NCBI RefSeq assembly: GCF_000243695.2
Contig: NZ_AHMN02000013.1
Coordinates: 341,001-405,000, forward strand
Source: Leptospira kirschneri serovar Cynopteri str. 3522 CT
GTDB taxonomy: Bacteria > Spirochaetota > Leptospiria > Leptospirales > Leptospiraceae
DNA length: 64,000 bases
Direction: 5' to 3'
In this document: positions 21,688 through 29,986 of the stretch, in pieces
Layout of the letters: every line of letters begins with the position of its first letter
How positions within the stretch are numbered: position 1 is the first letter of the stretch
The notes under the pieces: model-generated
The model's database searches: none
What the model was told of the DNA's origin: nothing
The model's input: only the letters and a program-made list of their open reading frames with translations
Made by a program: the position numbers and the translations under genes

Positions 21688-22762
21688 AGTTACAAGCGTT
21701 TGGAGCCAATCCCCCATCCTCGTAGTAAACAAGAGTTGCATTACTAACGTGTCTTATGTCTAAGCCAACCTTGTGGGTCAACGAAATCTGAGGTGGAAAG
21801 TGATCCCAATTGTTGTTCATTGCGTATAGAATTTGTGTTTCGCTACCACTTCCTGGAATCCATATATCCTCGTATGAATTGCAGGATATAGTATTATTTC
21901 CCGCGCTTCCGGTCGGCCCCTGTCCTAAATCAAATCCAATTGGACTACCGATACCTATGTAATTTTTAGAAATTATATTGTTCTCCACTTTGTCATAGGA
22001 AGCTCGAATTCCACCATTGTTGATCCCATGATAATTAAAAGTGAGTTGATTTCCAGAGATTATATTACGACCGACAGCCGTTACGTGATAATTTTCGTAC
22101 TGGATACCGATTCCCGAGGGCATCCCAGTGATCGTATTATTTTTAATCTTTATGGATACGAAATTCTGTATGGAAATCCCTCTAACTGAATAATCATCTG
22201 GAATATCCGGGTTCGGGTTGGTGATTTTAAATCCGGCAATTTGAGAGTTATTGTTCGGGATGATGGTGGCATTCACGTGGGGAATATCGTCTCCTCCCCC
22301 GTTGATCCAAGTGGGTCCTGTTTTAGGTGTGGTTCCCGGTGGCCCCGCGTAAAGGGAGGAAGAACCGCCGACCAAACCCTTTCCATCATAGTCTCCGTAT
22401 AAGTTAACTCCATCCGGAATATAAATAGGAAATGTCTCTCCTAGGGACGTGTCGTAGGTTCCGGGCGCAACTAGAATCACTTTGATACCGTCGGCCTTGG
22501 ATGCTAAAATCGCCTTTGTGATTGTGCGGTAGGGGGCGGACTTAGTGCCTGCATTGGAGTTGTTTCCGGAGATGGAATCCACGTAATGCGTCGGTATATC
22601 GATAATCGCCAGTTCCGAGTTCCGTTCGGGATGGGCAAGGTTAAGCGGTTTGTGATTTACAATTCCCAAAAGCAATTGGGAAGCGTTACTGTTTTCACCG
22701 CTTTCCGAAGCACAGCCGATTAATAGCAATCCTACGAAAAAAATATTTAAAAAATGTTTCAT
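21686..22762 (-). CDS. DUF1565-type beta-helix lipoprotein
   Basis: Predicted surface or periplasmic lipoprotein. From the ATG at 22762 it has a short signal peptide with lipobox LLIGC (MKHFLNIFFVGLLLIGCASES). The chain then shows the DUF1565 hallmark VDSISGNNSNAGTKSAPYRTITKAILASKADGIKVILVAPGTYD, followed by many Asn- and Gly-rich short strands (NTITGMPSGIGIQ, NIISGNQL, NNIISKNYIGIGS) that would form a right-handed parallel beta-helix. I prefer 22762 over the frame's outer start because AGGG precedes it and the signal peptide is then normal. It appears less AT-rich than its neighbours, a possible sign of transfer. Function is unknown; such proteins often bind or cleave polysaccharides. Confidence 0.85.
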   Translation of the reverse strand: MKHFLNIFFVGLLLIGCASESGENSNASQLLLGIVNHKPLNLAHPERNSELAIIDIPTHYVDSISGNNSNAGTKSAPYRTITKAILASKADGIKVILVAPGTYDTSLGETFPIYIPDGVNLYGDYDGKGLVGGSSSLYAGPPGTTPKTGPTWINGGGDDIPHVNATIIPNNNSQIAGFKITNPNPDIPDDYSVRGISIQNFVSIKIKNNTITGMPSGIGIQYENYHVTAVGRNIISGNQLTFNYHGINNGGIRASYDKVENNIISKNYIGIGSPIGFDLGQGPTGSAGNNTISCNSYEDIWIPGSGSETQILYAMNNNWDHFPPQISLTHKVGLDIRHVSNATLVYYEDGGLAPNACN

Positions 22763-22859
22763 TTTCGGTACCCTTATTTTAAAAGTTTTGAAACATTGCA
22801 TTAAATTTAAATTTTGTCAATATTATATTAACGTGAGTTCGGCATAACAAATGCGAAAG

Positions 22860-23033
<174 letters not shown>

Positions 23034-23284
23034 CATAACCTTACCCACAAGTTGAATAGGATTTTAGAATAAGAAGGCTCAAAAACGCACATTTTTCAAG
23101 TGTTCCGACAAGAATGAGTCTTTTTACTTGCAAAAAGCATGTTTTTCTGATAGAGAAAAGTCTTCCGAATTTCTCCACCTCCGCCCCCACCCAAAAATAA
23201 GGGCGGGAACTCAGTTTTACAGAGGATTTGTCGTAATTCCCACAGATTGATATTGAGATCCAAATACTTGTGTGGTTGGTTATG
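23034..23284. repeat. R2 element, copy 2
   Basis: Matches the copies at 17131 and 46693, but has lost about 33 bases in the middle (the 'gaattgcgacccatgggaag' block is gone; CACCTCC runs straight into GCCCCCACCC). The left terminus CATAACCTTACCCACAAGT is intact, and the right terminus is a weakened inverted copy ending GGTTATG. No coding capacity is seen. Confidence 0.85.
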
Positions 23285-23631
23285 ATAGAGAGAAGCACCT
23301 GAGTTTATTATTCGCTCTAATTTTCTTACGTCGAACTCACGTTATATTAATGAAATCATTTTTATTCAATGATTTGGCATAGATAGTAAACCAAAAATTA
23401 CCGAAATTAAAACTCAAAAGGGGAGTTTCTGAAGCTTCGAGAGTAAATTTTCGGATTTGTAATACGCAATTATGCGAGGAAAAGAATAACGTTTCGATGG
23501 AACGGCTGCCATTGCATTCAAGTTCCAAAATTCCTGAAATGCGGGAACTCCTGCCAGTTTCTTTTTCGATTTTAGGATAGTTCTAAATAGAATGCATTCG
23601 ATGGTTGAAAGTTTGTGCGAGTCAGAAATTC

Positions 23632-23957
23632 GACGGTAAAATTCTTTGTTGTGATCTTAGCGAAGAATGGACAAATATAGCGCGTAAATATTGGAAAGAA
23701 AACGGTTTAGAAAATAAAGTTTTTCTAAAGCTTGGATGTGCATTAGAAACTTTGCAAGTGTTGATCGATTCAAAATCTGCACCCGCTTGTGCTTCCGATT
23801 TTACTTTTGGACCTTCTACGATCGATTTGTTTTTTTAGACGCGGATAAAGAAAATTATCCGAACTATTATCCGTTGATTTTAAAACTTCTCAAACCGAGC
23901 GGACTTTTGATTGCGGATGGGGTTTCACTCGTAAGAAAGAAATTTATTAAATCTTAG
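23632..23957 (+). pseudogene. Partial decayed copy of the O-methyltransferase gene
   Basis: From GACGGTAAAATTC (23632) onwards this is almost identical to 21180-21480 of the intact methyltransferase gene, then joins to the region at about 21593. The copy lacks the first third of the gene. A run of eight T in the parent is seven T here (about 23828-23835), giving a frameshift and an immediate TAG. A further piece of about 125 bases is lost between two copies of GATTGCGGAT in the parent (21461 and 21590), consistent with deletion between short direct repeats. The product could not be a working methyltransferase. Confidence 0.9.
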
Positions 23958-23967
23958 AATTAAACAT

Positions 23968-24519
23968 TCAATAACAGTAAACATCTTGCTGACAGTGTGA
24001 TAACTCTCGATAACAATGAATAGGTTGAACCGCGTCGGAACAAGAATAAGGTTGCTCCGAATTACAGCCTGGAAAAATTCCGGTAGTATTACAAATCCCA
24101 CTTTCAGAACTTTCCTGGATCAAAATATAGAACCGGTTACTTTCTGAAACGGTTTCTGCGTTCTCATATCGAACTCGATACGTCGATTTGATCTGCGCTT
24201 GTGTTGGAGTTCCTGAAATGATTCCTGTAGAGTTATCCAAGTATAAAGAAGTAGGCAAGTCCGGAGCGATTGCAAAAACTCCTTCGGTCGGAGTTATTTT
24301 TTTGATTTCAGGAGTATAACTTGTATTTACGTTTTTTGTAAATATAAGAGGAGAATAACTGTTATATGTTATTGAAGGAGGTTCTAGTATCGCTTCTAAT
24401 TCGGACACGATTGCATAACAATATAAGTCACAGCTAATATTAATAGTAAGCCAAGAAGACGAACAACTAAGAGTTTGAATTGCGATGATAAAAATATATA
24501 ATTTTTTTTGAATATTCAT
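23968..24519 (-). CDS. Putative-Ig-domain lipoprotein, downstream twin
   Basis: A 183-residue predicted lipoprotein with lipobox TLSC at about residue 19. Residues about 50-130 form a 'putative Ig' (He_PIG) domain: PPSITYNSYSPLIFTKNVN, then the diagnostic LYLDNSTGIISGTPTQAQIKSTYRV. The C-terminal 45 residues are cysteine-rich, SGICNTTGIFPGC followed by PYSCSDAVQPIHCYRELSHCQQDVYCY, and are shared with the upstream twin at 24606. An AAAGGA ribosome binding site lies about 8 bases before the ATG. The cysteine tail could form disulfides outside the cell. Such Ig-like lipoproteins can be surface adhesins; that is inference. Confidence 0.8.
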   Translation of the reverse strand: MNIQKKLYIFIIAIQTLSCSSSWLTINISCDLYCYAIVSELEAILEPPSITYNSYSPLIFTKNVNTSYTPEIKKITPTEGVFAIAPDLPTSLYLDNSTGIISGTPTQAQIKSTYRVRYENAETVSESNRFYILIQESSESGICNTTGIFPGCNSEQPYSCSDAVQPIHCYRELSHCQQDVYCY

Positions 24520-24605
24520 TTGTTTTATCCTTTAGAATGTTGAAAGGGAGTTCCAAATTAAATTTTTTGAAGAAAATTCAATTTAGGATTATTTCACTTT
24601 ACGTT

Positions 24606-25148
24606 TTAATAACAGTAGACGTCGTTCCGACAATCGGAAACCCTAAAATAACATTTAGCCGGTCTAATTGCGTCAGAACACGAAAAGGGGCGTTTAGAGT
24701 CACAACCAGAAAAGATCCCGGTCGTATTACAAATTCCGCTTCCTTCACTCTCTTCTACAAAAATGTTAAATGGATTACTTTGAATTTGAGTCTCTTGATT
24801 TATAAAATCTACAATATAAACAGATTTGGTTTGGGATAATGTAGGTGTTCCCGAAATAATTCCTGTGGAAGTGTTTAAAGATAAGATATTGGAGAAATTT
24901 GGAGAAATCCTAAACGAACCACCTGCAAGAGATGCGTTTCTCAAAATAGGAGAATAACTTGTGTTTATATTTTTTGTAAATACTAACTGAGTTTTTTCGT
25001 AAGTTAAAGATGGTTGTAACGCTAAGAATAGGATTATGTTTCTAAAATTTTCTTCCTCATTGTTATCGATCCCGTAGGGATTGAACTTATCAAGATCACA
25101 ATTTAAAATTGTGATTATTAAAAATATAATCAATAAAGCTTTTTTCAC
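24606..25148 (-). CDS. Putative-Ig-domain lipoprotein, upstream twin
   Basis: Paralogue of the gene at 23968, 180 residues. It starts with GTG, backed by GAGGT 8 bases upstream. Signal peptide with lipobox TILNC, cysteine at about residue 18. The Ig-like unit reads LTYEKTQLVFTKNINTSYSPILRNASLAGGSFRISPNF then LNTSTGIISGTPTLSQTKSVYIV. The tail SGICNTTGIFSGC and FSCSDAIRPAKCYFRVSDCRNDVYCY has the same cysteine spacing as the twin. The two genes are separated by 86 bases, run in the same direction, and probably arose by tandem duplication. Confidence 0.8.
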   Translation of the reverse strand: MKKALLIIFLIITILNCDLDKFNPYGIDNNEEENFRNIILFLALQPSLTYEKTQLVFTKNINTSYSPILRNASLAGGSFRISPNFSNILSLNTSTGIISGTPTLSQTKSVYIVDFINQETQIQSNPFNIFVEESEGSGICNTTGIFSGCDSKRPFSCSDAIRPAKCYFRVSDCRNDVYCY

Positions 25149-25278
25149 AGGTTAATTACCTCGAATTTTATATGTTTTCTATTGATTTTGTTGTGTCTAC
25201 TTCCAATTGAGAATTTTTGTTTTAGAAATGAGATTTATAATAAAATAAAAAAAATCCTTTAAGAAATTTTTAAAAATA

Positions 25279-25480
25279 AGTTTTTAACGTAAGCAAAGCA
25301 GGACGTAAGAAGACCGTGTTCTTTAGCCCTGGCCAGTAAATTACATGAAAGAAAAATAATATACTATTTCGTCTTTAGTTGCAATTGATTATAGAACGCG
25401 ATATTGAGTTCAAGGAATGATACGACTTTAGTTTGAGAGTTTTGCTGAGTTAGTTTCTCTTCGCTTTAATCTATTTTACG
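25279..25480 (+). repeat. R3 repeat
   Basis: Contains the family markers 'gccctggccagtaaattac', 'actatttcgtctttagttgc', 'gagttcaaggaatgatacga' and 'agttagtttctcttcgcttt'. Other copies in this orientation are at about 5098, 25740 and 30060; inverted related copies are at about 36760 and 47085. The element is non-coding. Confidence 0.7.
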
Positions 25481-25567
25481 TTATACCGAATTTAATCTTC
25501 GTCTGTCTCTGAAACTAAACGGTGACTTTTATGTAAAAAAGAGTGAGTATTGTATTGCGATGATAAA

Positions 25568-25669
25568 TAGAGTTGTTGAAAAATTCCATAGTGAAAATTC
25601 GTAAAATTGCTTCAATTGTCCATTCAATCCAATACAAACAGATCAAGAATTAATTTTTCAACAACTCTA
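25568..25669 (+). repeat. R1 element (MITE-like, 102 bp)
   Basis: Ends are inverted repeats of each other: TAGAGTTGTTGAAAAATT on the left and AATTTTTCAACAACTCTA on the right. The whole unit can fold as a hairpin. Terminal TA on both ends would fit insertion at TA dinucleotides, as seen with IS630/Tc1-type elements; that link is inference. No coding capacity. The best-kept sister copy is at 34843, with near-identical interior. Confidence 0.85.
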
Positions 25670-25739
25670 ATGTTTATAACTTAAGAATGATTTGTATTGC
25701 TTAGAGCTACGTAATATAGAACCAATCCAATAGTTTACA

Positions 25740-25975
25740 TTTTAAGAATGTGAATTCAGAGTAAGAAAAACGTAGCGAATCCGGTATTGCGGATCGGGCT
25801 TTCAGCTTTAGTCAGTAAATTGCATGAAAGAAAAATAATATACTATTTCGTCTTTAGTTGCAATTTATGATAGAACACGATGCATTGAGTTCAAGGAGTT
25901 ACGGCTTTGGTTTGAGAGTTCTGCTGAGTTAGTTTCTCTTCGCTTTTACGTTATACCGAATTCACGTTAAAATTA
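25740..25975 (+). repeat. R3 repeat, second copy in this gap
   Basis: Follows the R1 element. Contains 'gtagcgaatccggtattgcg', 'gggctttcagctttagtcag' and 'cgatgcattgagttcaagga'. It is close to the copy at about 30060-30297, and the pair extends through the neighbouring R1 elements as one duplicated block of about 400 bp. Confidence 0.75.
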
Positions 25976-26277
25976 CAAATCCATTCTTTGCTAAAGATTT
26001 TTTGGTTATAATTTTATGATCATTACAAAATGGTTATTTCTAAGTATTCGATTTTAAGGTTCTTTAGATTTTATTCATTTTATCTGAGAGTTTGTTCTAA
26101 AACTTTGAAAGGTATCAAATAGTTATTTAGAAATTTCTAATAAACTATTGAAACTTTCATAGGTTATGTCATATCTGAACATTTGTAAATTTTCTCATTA
26201 TCAAATCGTTTGTAATCTTTAGATTTCGGGACAAACTCTGAGTTATTGACAACGACATAAACAAATAAGCCGGGACT

Positions 26278-27509
26278 TTAGTTTCGAAAAAATCCTTTTT
26301 CTGAAAAATTGATAAGAAGTTCTTTTGCACGAGATGTATTTGGAAAGGTCTTATATTCCAAACATTCTGACATACAAGACTTATCATTTATGATTTTATT
26401 TTTTTGAACACTGAGTAGGCCAATATTGATAAGATTTGTATTGTAGTAAAAAAGCAATGTAAAGAACAGAATCAATAAAAAATGTTTTTTAATCTTAATG
26501 AGTGGAAATAGGCAGATATAAATTAATGAGTAAATGAATAAAGTATTAATATGATAACGAGATGAAAAAGCCTGTTCGAATCCAAATCCTCCTCTTGTAA
26601 TTATGAGCGAACTTAAACTTAAAAGTAGAAAGGAAATCATTGAAAGATGAAGTTTTGAAATTTTGCGATAATTCTTATAAAGATATAAAATACCTAAAAA
26701 CGGAATCATTCCTAAGATTAGTACGAATTTAGAATTGAATACATTTGATAGTAAGGCTAGTCCGTAATAAATCCGATTTAAGAAAAAAAGCTTAGTATTA
26801 GAGAAAAATTCAGGATGGCCATTAGGTTTGTTGTATGGAAAGATAATAAAATGATTATTAAAAAAATGAATAACCAAATGAGTAATTTAGATTTATCCTT
26901 TAGTAGAAGAGGAACTCCGCTAAGAAAGACAAACATTCCGTTTCCTTGACAAAATACTGCGATTACTGCGAAAAAAATTCCTAAAACGAAATCGATAAAT
27001 TTTTCTTTGGAAAGAAAGTACAAAGATAAAAATCCAAAGTAAATAACAGGATAATTAGAAAGGGATGCCATTGCCCAAGTTTGGGTTTCCCAATTCGAAA
27101 AATTGAATATGGCTAAAAATATTGGAGATATAAGTATAAATCTCCTTTTATCTTCAATTGTATAATAAAGTAACAAAATACATAAAACGATAAATGTATT
27201 CCCGATTAGAATTAAATGAGAAAAGTTGATTGTATGAAACACTTTTAAGTAAACTAGGATTACAATTCTTAGGAAAACTAATCTATGTTCATTGTATTGA
27301 GCAAATAAAATGGAAATTTTTGAATCGCTTTTCTCCCAGAGATCTAGGAAACCAAGGATTGTATTGTAATCGTCTCCGAATGGAAAATTAACTGAATATT
27401 TGCGAATCGTATGAAAATATATGTAAACACTGAAAAGAAAAATAAAGAATGTGGTAATATGAAAAATTAAAATTCTATTTTTCTTTAAGAACTGAATGGT
27501 TAAATTCAT
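26278..27509 (-). pseudogene. Frameshifted polytopic membrane protein
   Basis: Two overlapping minus-strand frames, 27509 down to 26778 and 26877 down to 26278, together make one polytopic membrane protein of about 410 residues. Reading through the first frame gives LLIWLFIF and then loses sense; the second frame continues FNNHFIIFPYNKPNGHPEFF and on to more hydrophobic segments. The shift lies at a seven-base T run (minus strand; around 26849-26857 on the plus strand), and one extra T would join them. About ten hydrophobic segments with polar turns such as FPFGDDYNTILG and FNFSNWETQTWAMASLSNYP suggest a glycosyltransferase-like or O-antigen-type membrane enzyme, but I do not recognise it. 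It may be a true loss, a switch by homopolymer slippage, or a sequencing error. Confidence 0.7.
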
Positions 27510-28676
27510 TTTTAAATTTTAGTTTTACGAAAAGTGAATACTATAACAATACAATTAAAAAATTAAGGTTTCTTTTAGATAATTTATTTTAAAAGTAGAA
27601 ATACCTTTTATCACGTTTAATGAAAGTCTTTTTAAAACGATTCCTAAAAAATTTAATTTAAAAAATTATAAAGTATAAAATTAGGTCATGAAGTTGAATT
27701 ATCTAAATCTCATGAGGAATAGATCTAAGTTGCCACCTATAACTTGATAATCTTTTCCATTGTCGTCTGTAAGCCCGGTAGTATATAAATCCCCATTAAA
27801 GTCGATTCCAATTCCACCAGGGTATAAAGTTTCTCCTTGTCTTCCAATTTGACGTATCCATTCGATTTGTCCTAGGTAATTGTATTTTGTCAAAAATATA
27901 TCTTGGTTTCCTAATGGTTCGCTATGCTCATTGATGATATTTCCATTAGTTGAACCCGTAGTAAAAATATTTCCATTCTCATCGGTTGCAACTCCAGTGA
28001 CTGTAGTTGATCTTTCAATAAGTCGAACATTTTCCCGAGGACCAAATTGTCTGATCCATCTTTGATCTCCATTGAGATCATATTTTATTAAAATTCCGCG
28101 CAAACTTGTCCTTTCGTGCGTGCCAAATTCAAGATCTATAAAACTAGACCCTCCAACTAAAACATTTCCGAGTGAATCTACAGTCAGGGAATAGAGTGTT
28201 ATTCTATCTCTATATAAATTCGTTTGAGTAAAGAATTCTTGATTTCCGTTTTCATTGAATCTAAGAATAAAAAGGTCATCACCTCCTACACCATTGGAAT
28301 AATTAAACGTTTTATTGGTTCGAAAGTTTGCATTATTTGATATTCCGGCTACATAAATTTGTCCTGAACTTTCATCCACCGCAACTTTCTTTGGGTAGAT
28401 ACTCGCGCCAACTATCGAAATTTGTTTTACCCAAATCTGGTTTCCGTTAGTATCAAATTTAATAATATATCCACCGTCGAGGTTACCGTTTGCATTATCT
28501 CCGAATGGCCCGTTAGAAGTTCCAACTACATAAGAATTCACGAATATATCTACTGTGATTCCTTCTGTAAAAACTTTATAAGTGTTATAAACTCCTCTTG
28601 CTCTTTTGGGGGCAGCCTGTTTTTTCCAGGCGATGGTACCATCTGGGTTAAATTTAACTAAGAGCCGGTCTCAAAA

Positions 28677-29015
28677 CTACCTATCAAAAAAGTTAAAAGC
28701 AATGATAGAGCTTGCGAGATAAAGAGATGCAAGATAATTTTCAGATTTTCTTTCCCAACGAATTAGGATAGCCCTGAATCGATTGTGCCAACTGTTAGTT
28801 CTTTCAACGACCCATCGTCTAGGTTTTCCTTTATATTTACCAATGAGAGGCTTCTCACCTTTTTTCCGAATATGAGATTGAATGTTTCTTCTTTTGATTA
28901 AAACTTCTATATCTTTGAAATCATATCCTTTATCGTAATAACTTCGTATAGCATACATTATACGGAGTTATACGATCCAAAGTCCATCCGGTATCTCTGA
29001 ATAATATTTGTCCAT
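28677..29015 (-). pseudogene. IS5-family transposase, N- and C-terminal pieces joined through a linker
   Basis: The N-terminal piece is 13 codons (29015 down to 28976), MDKYYSEIPDGLW, and then runs into the linker and stops at an in-linker TAA. The C-terminal piece resumes as DKGYDFKDIEVLIKRRNIQSHIRKKGEKP, with the IS5 end signature GKPRRWVVERTNSWHNRFRAILIRWERKSENYLA. The frame preceding it translates the linker itself as MYAIRSYY, which is not transposase sequence. Neither piece alone could work. Expected full length is about 260-280 residues. Confidence 0.88.
28934..28975 (+). other. Probable 454 Titanium paired-end linker left in the assembly
   Basis: This 42-bp block contains a 34-bp loxP-type site: the arm ATAACTTCGTATA (28938-28950), spacer GCATACAT (28951-28958), and arm TATACGGAGTTAT (28959-28971). 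It differs from wild-type loxP by one base, G for A at 28965. The four bases on each side (CGTA on the left, ACGA on the right) also match the flanks of the 454 Titanium mate-pair linker as I remember it. Such a match cannot be expected by chance in an insertion sequence, so this is very likely vector-like library sequence, not Leptospira DNA. Confidence 0.9.
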
Positions 29016-29884
29016 TTCACAAGTAAATAATTACGATTCAAAAGTACAACCAGTTTTGAGACCGGCTCTAAGAACATATCCTGATCGGATATAAGCGCCT
29101 TTTCAAGTGGGCCATTGGTATAACCAGTTACATACGCGTTTCCGTTTCTATCTGCAGCTAAACCGGTAATTATTAAACTAGTGTTTCGGGAGCCGATTCG
29201 TTTCATCCAAAGTTCATTTTGACGAGAATCATATTTTTTTAAAATTACATCTCTAGTCCCGATTTTTAATTCATTTCCAATTAGATTTGCATTTGAATCA
29301 GAAGCCACATAAATGAAGCCATTCCCGTCAATTGCAACGTTTGGAATTTTGATCGTATCGGAAGGTATTTCAAGTAACGTAGACCATTCCAAATGGAGAG
29401 GGTTTTCGCCGAAAACGAATGGTCTTTCCTCGAAGATAGCTGCGTTTTCACCAATGACAATTGGATTTTCTTCTAAGATATTCGGATTTTGATCAAGATC
29501 GATTGGTCGTTCCTCTGGATTTGAAGTAAATGAATTTTGAGGAAGGCTTGAGTTTCCTTGAACCAAAGGAATTAAAAAGTTTTTTATTTCTTTATTAGAA
29601 GTTGGTGAACAAGCATAAAAGAATATTATAAAAATTAGAATTGTTAAACGAATCAATATTTTTCTCTCCACCTGAATCATCCAAAATCTAATTTTATTTA
29701 ATCAAAAAGATCAAGCTGAGCCACTTTGAGTCTTTCTTTTATTGGCGCTCTACAGATTTTGAAATAAATTCCAGTATACTTTTTATTTTTTGACTAAGAA
29801 TGTCTAAAAAAATTTTAGAAAGATGTAGAGAAGAAGTAGGGTATTTTACCCTACCCTTAAATTGTTTTTGAATTTATGAATAAA

Positions 29885-29986
29885 TAAAATTGTTGAAAAA
29901 TTCCATAGTGAGGATTCGTAAAATTGCTTCAATTGTCCATTCAATCCAATATAAACAGATTAAGAATTAATTTTTCAACAACTCTA
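29885..29986 (+). repeat. R1 element
   Basis: Shares nearly the whole interior with the copies at 25568 and 34843. The left end has changed (TAAAATTGTTGAAAAATT), the right end TTTTTCAACAACTCTA is kept. It is followed by the same 300-base stretch as the 25568 copy, so the two were duplicated as a larger unit. Confidence 0.85.

Larger units (their letters stand above)
25149..26277. other. Long repeat-rich intergenic region
   Basis: About 1.1 kb without a recognisable gene. It carries an R3 repeat at about 25279-25480, an R1 element at 25568-25669, and a second R3 repeat at about 25740-25950. From 25568 to about 25975 the sequence is repeated again at 29885-30297. The remainder is AT-rich and unassigned. 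Confidence 0.65.
28662..29068 (-). mobile_element. IS5-family insertion sequence, internally truncated in this assembly
   Basis: Terminal inverted repeats GAGCCGGTCTCAAAACT (28662-28678) and AGTTTTGAGACCGGCTC (29052-29068) bound a 407-bp element. On the minus strand it starts with the first codons of a transposase (MDKYYSEIPDGLW, ATG at 29015) and ends with its C-terminal part. The usual IS5 length is roughly 0.8-0.9 kb, so about half of the element, including most of the catalytic domain, is missing. The join is not a natural deletion: it lies in the foreign linker block at 28934-28975. The complete element is therefore probably full length in the real genome. Confidence 0.88.
28659..29071. 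repeat. Target-site duplication TAA flanking the IS
   Basis: TAA stands at 28659-28661 and again at 29069-29071, immediately outside the inverted ends of the IS. A 3-bp TNA duplication is what IS5-family elements of the IS427/IS1031 type make. Removing one copy restores the lipoprotein reading frame. Confidence 0.85.
27699..29680 (-). pseudogene. SBBP beta-propeller lipoprotein gene split by an IS
   Basis: The gene begins near 29680 (ATG) or at the in-frame TTG at 29656, which has GGTGGAG upstream. Signal peptide with lipobox FYAC, then a Glu/Asn/Pro-rich repeat region, then propeller blades with the SBBP pattern: VAIDGNGFIYVASD, GLAADRNGNAYVTGYTNG. After the IS it resumes at LVKFNPDGTIAWKKQ and runs to FNGDLYTTGLTDDNGKDYQVIGGNLDLFLMRF. 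Removing the IS and one TAA target copy restores one uninterrupted frame, ...SDQDMFLVKFNPDG..., of 523 residues. The intact product would be a secreted or surface-anchored beta-propeller lipoprotein. The interruption should abolish it unless the insertion itself is an assembly error. Confidence 0.9.

Noticed and set aside
23041..23298. Minus-strand frame of 85 codons inside R2 and a near-identical one at 17139-17324
   Set aside because: The two share sequence only because both lie in copies of the same non-coding R2 element; the frames differ at both ends and have no start signals.
25149..26277. CRISPR array
   Set aside because: The repeats here are long, few and dispersed, not short, regular and spaced by unique spacers. 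No cas-like gene is present.
28676..28960. A naturally shortened IS or a novel recombination site (loxP-like) in the genome
   Set aside because: The 42-bp block matches the sequencing linker far beyond chance, so an artefact is the simpler explanation.
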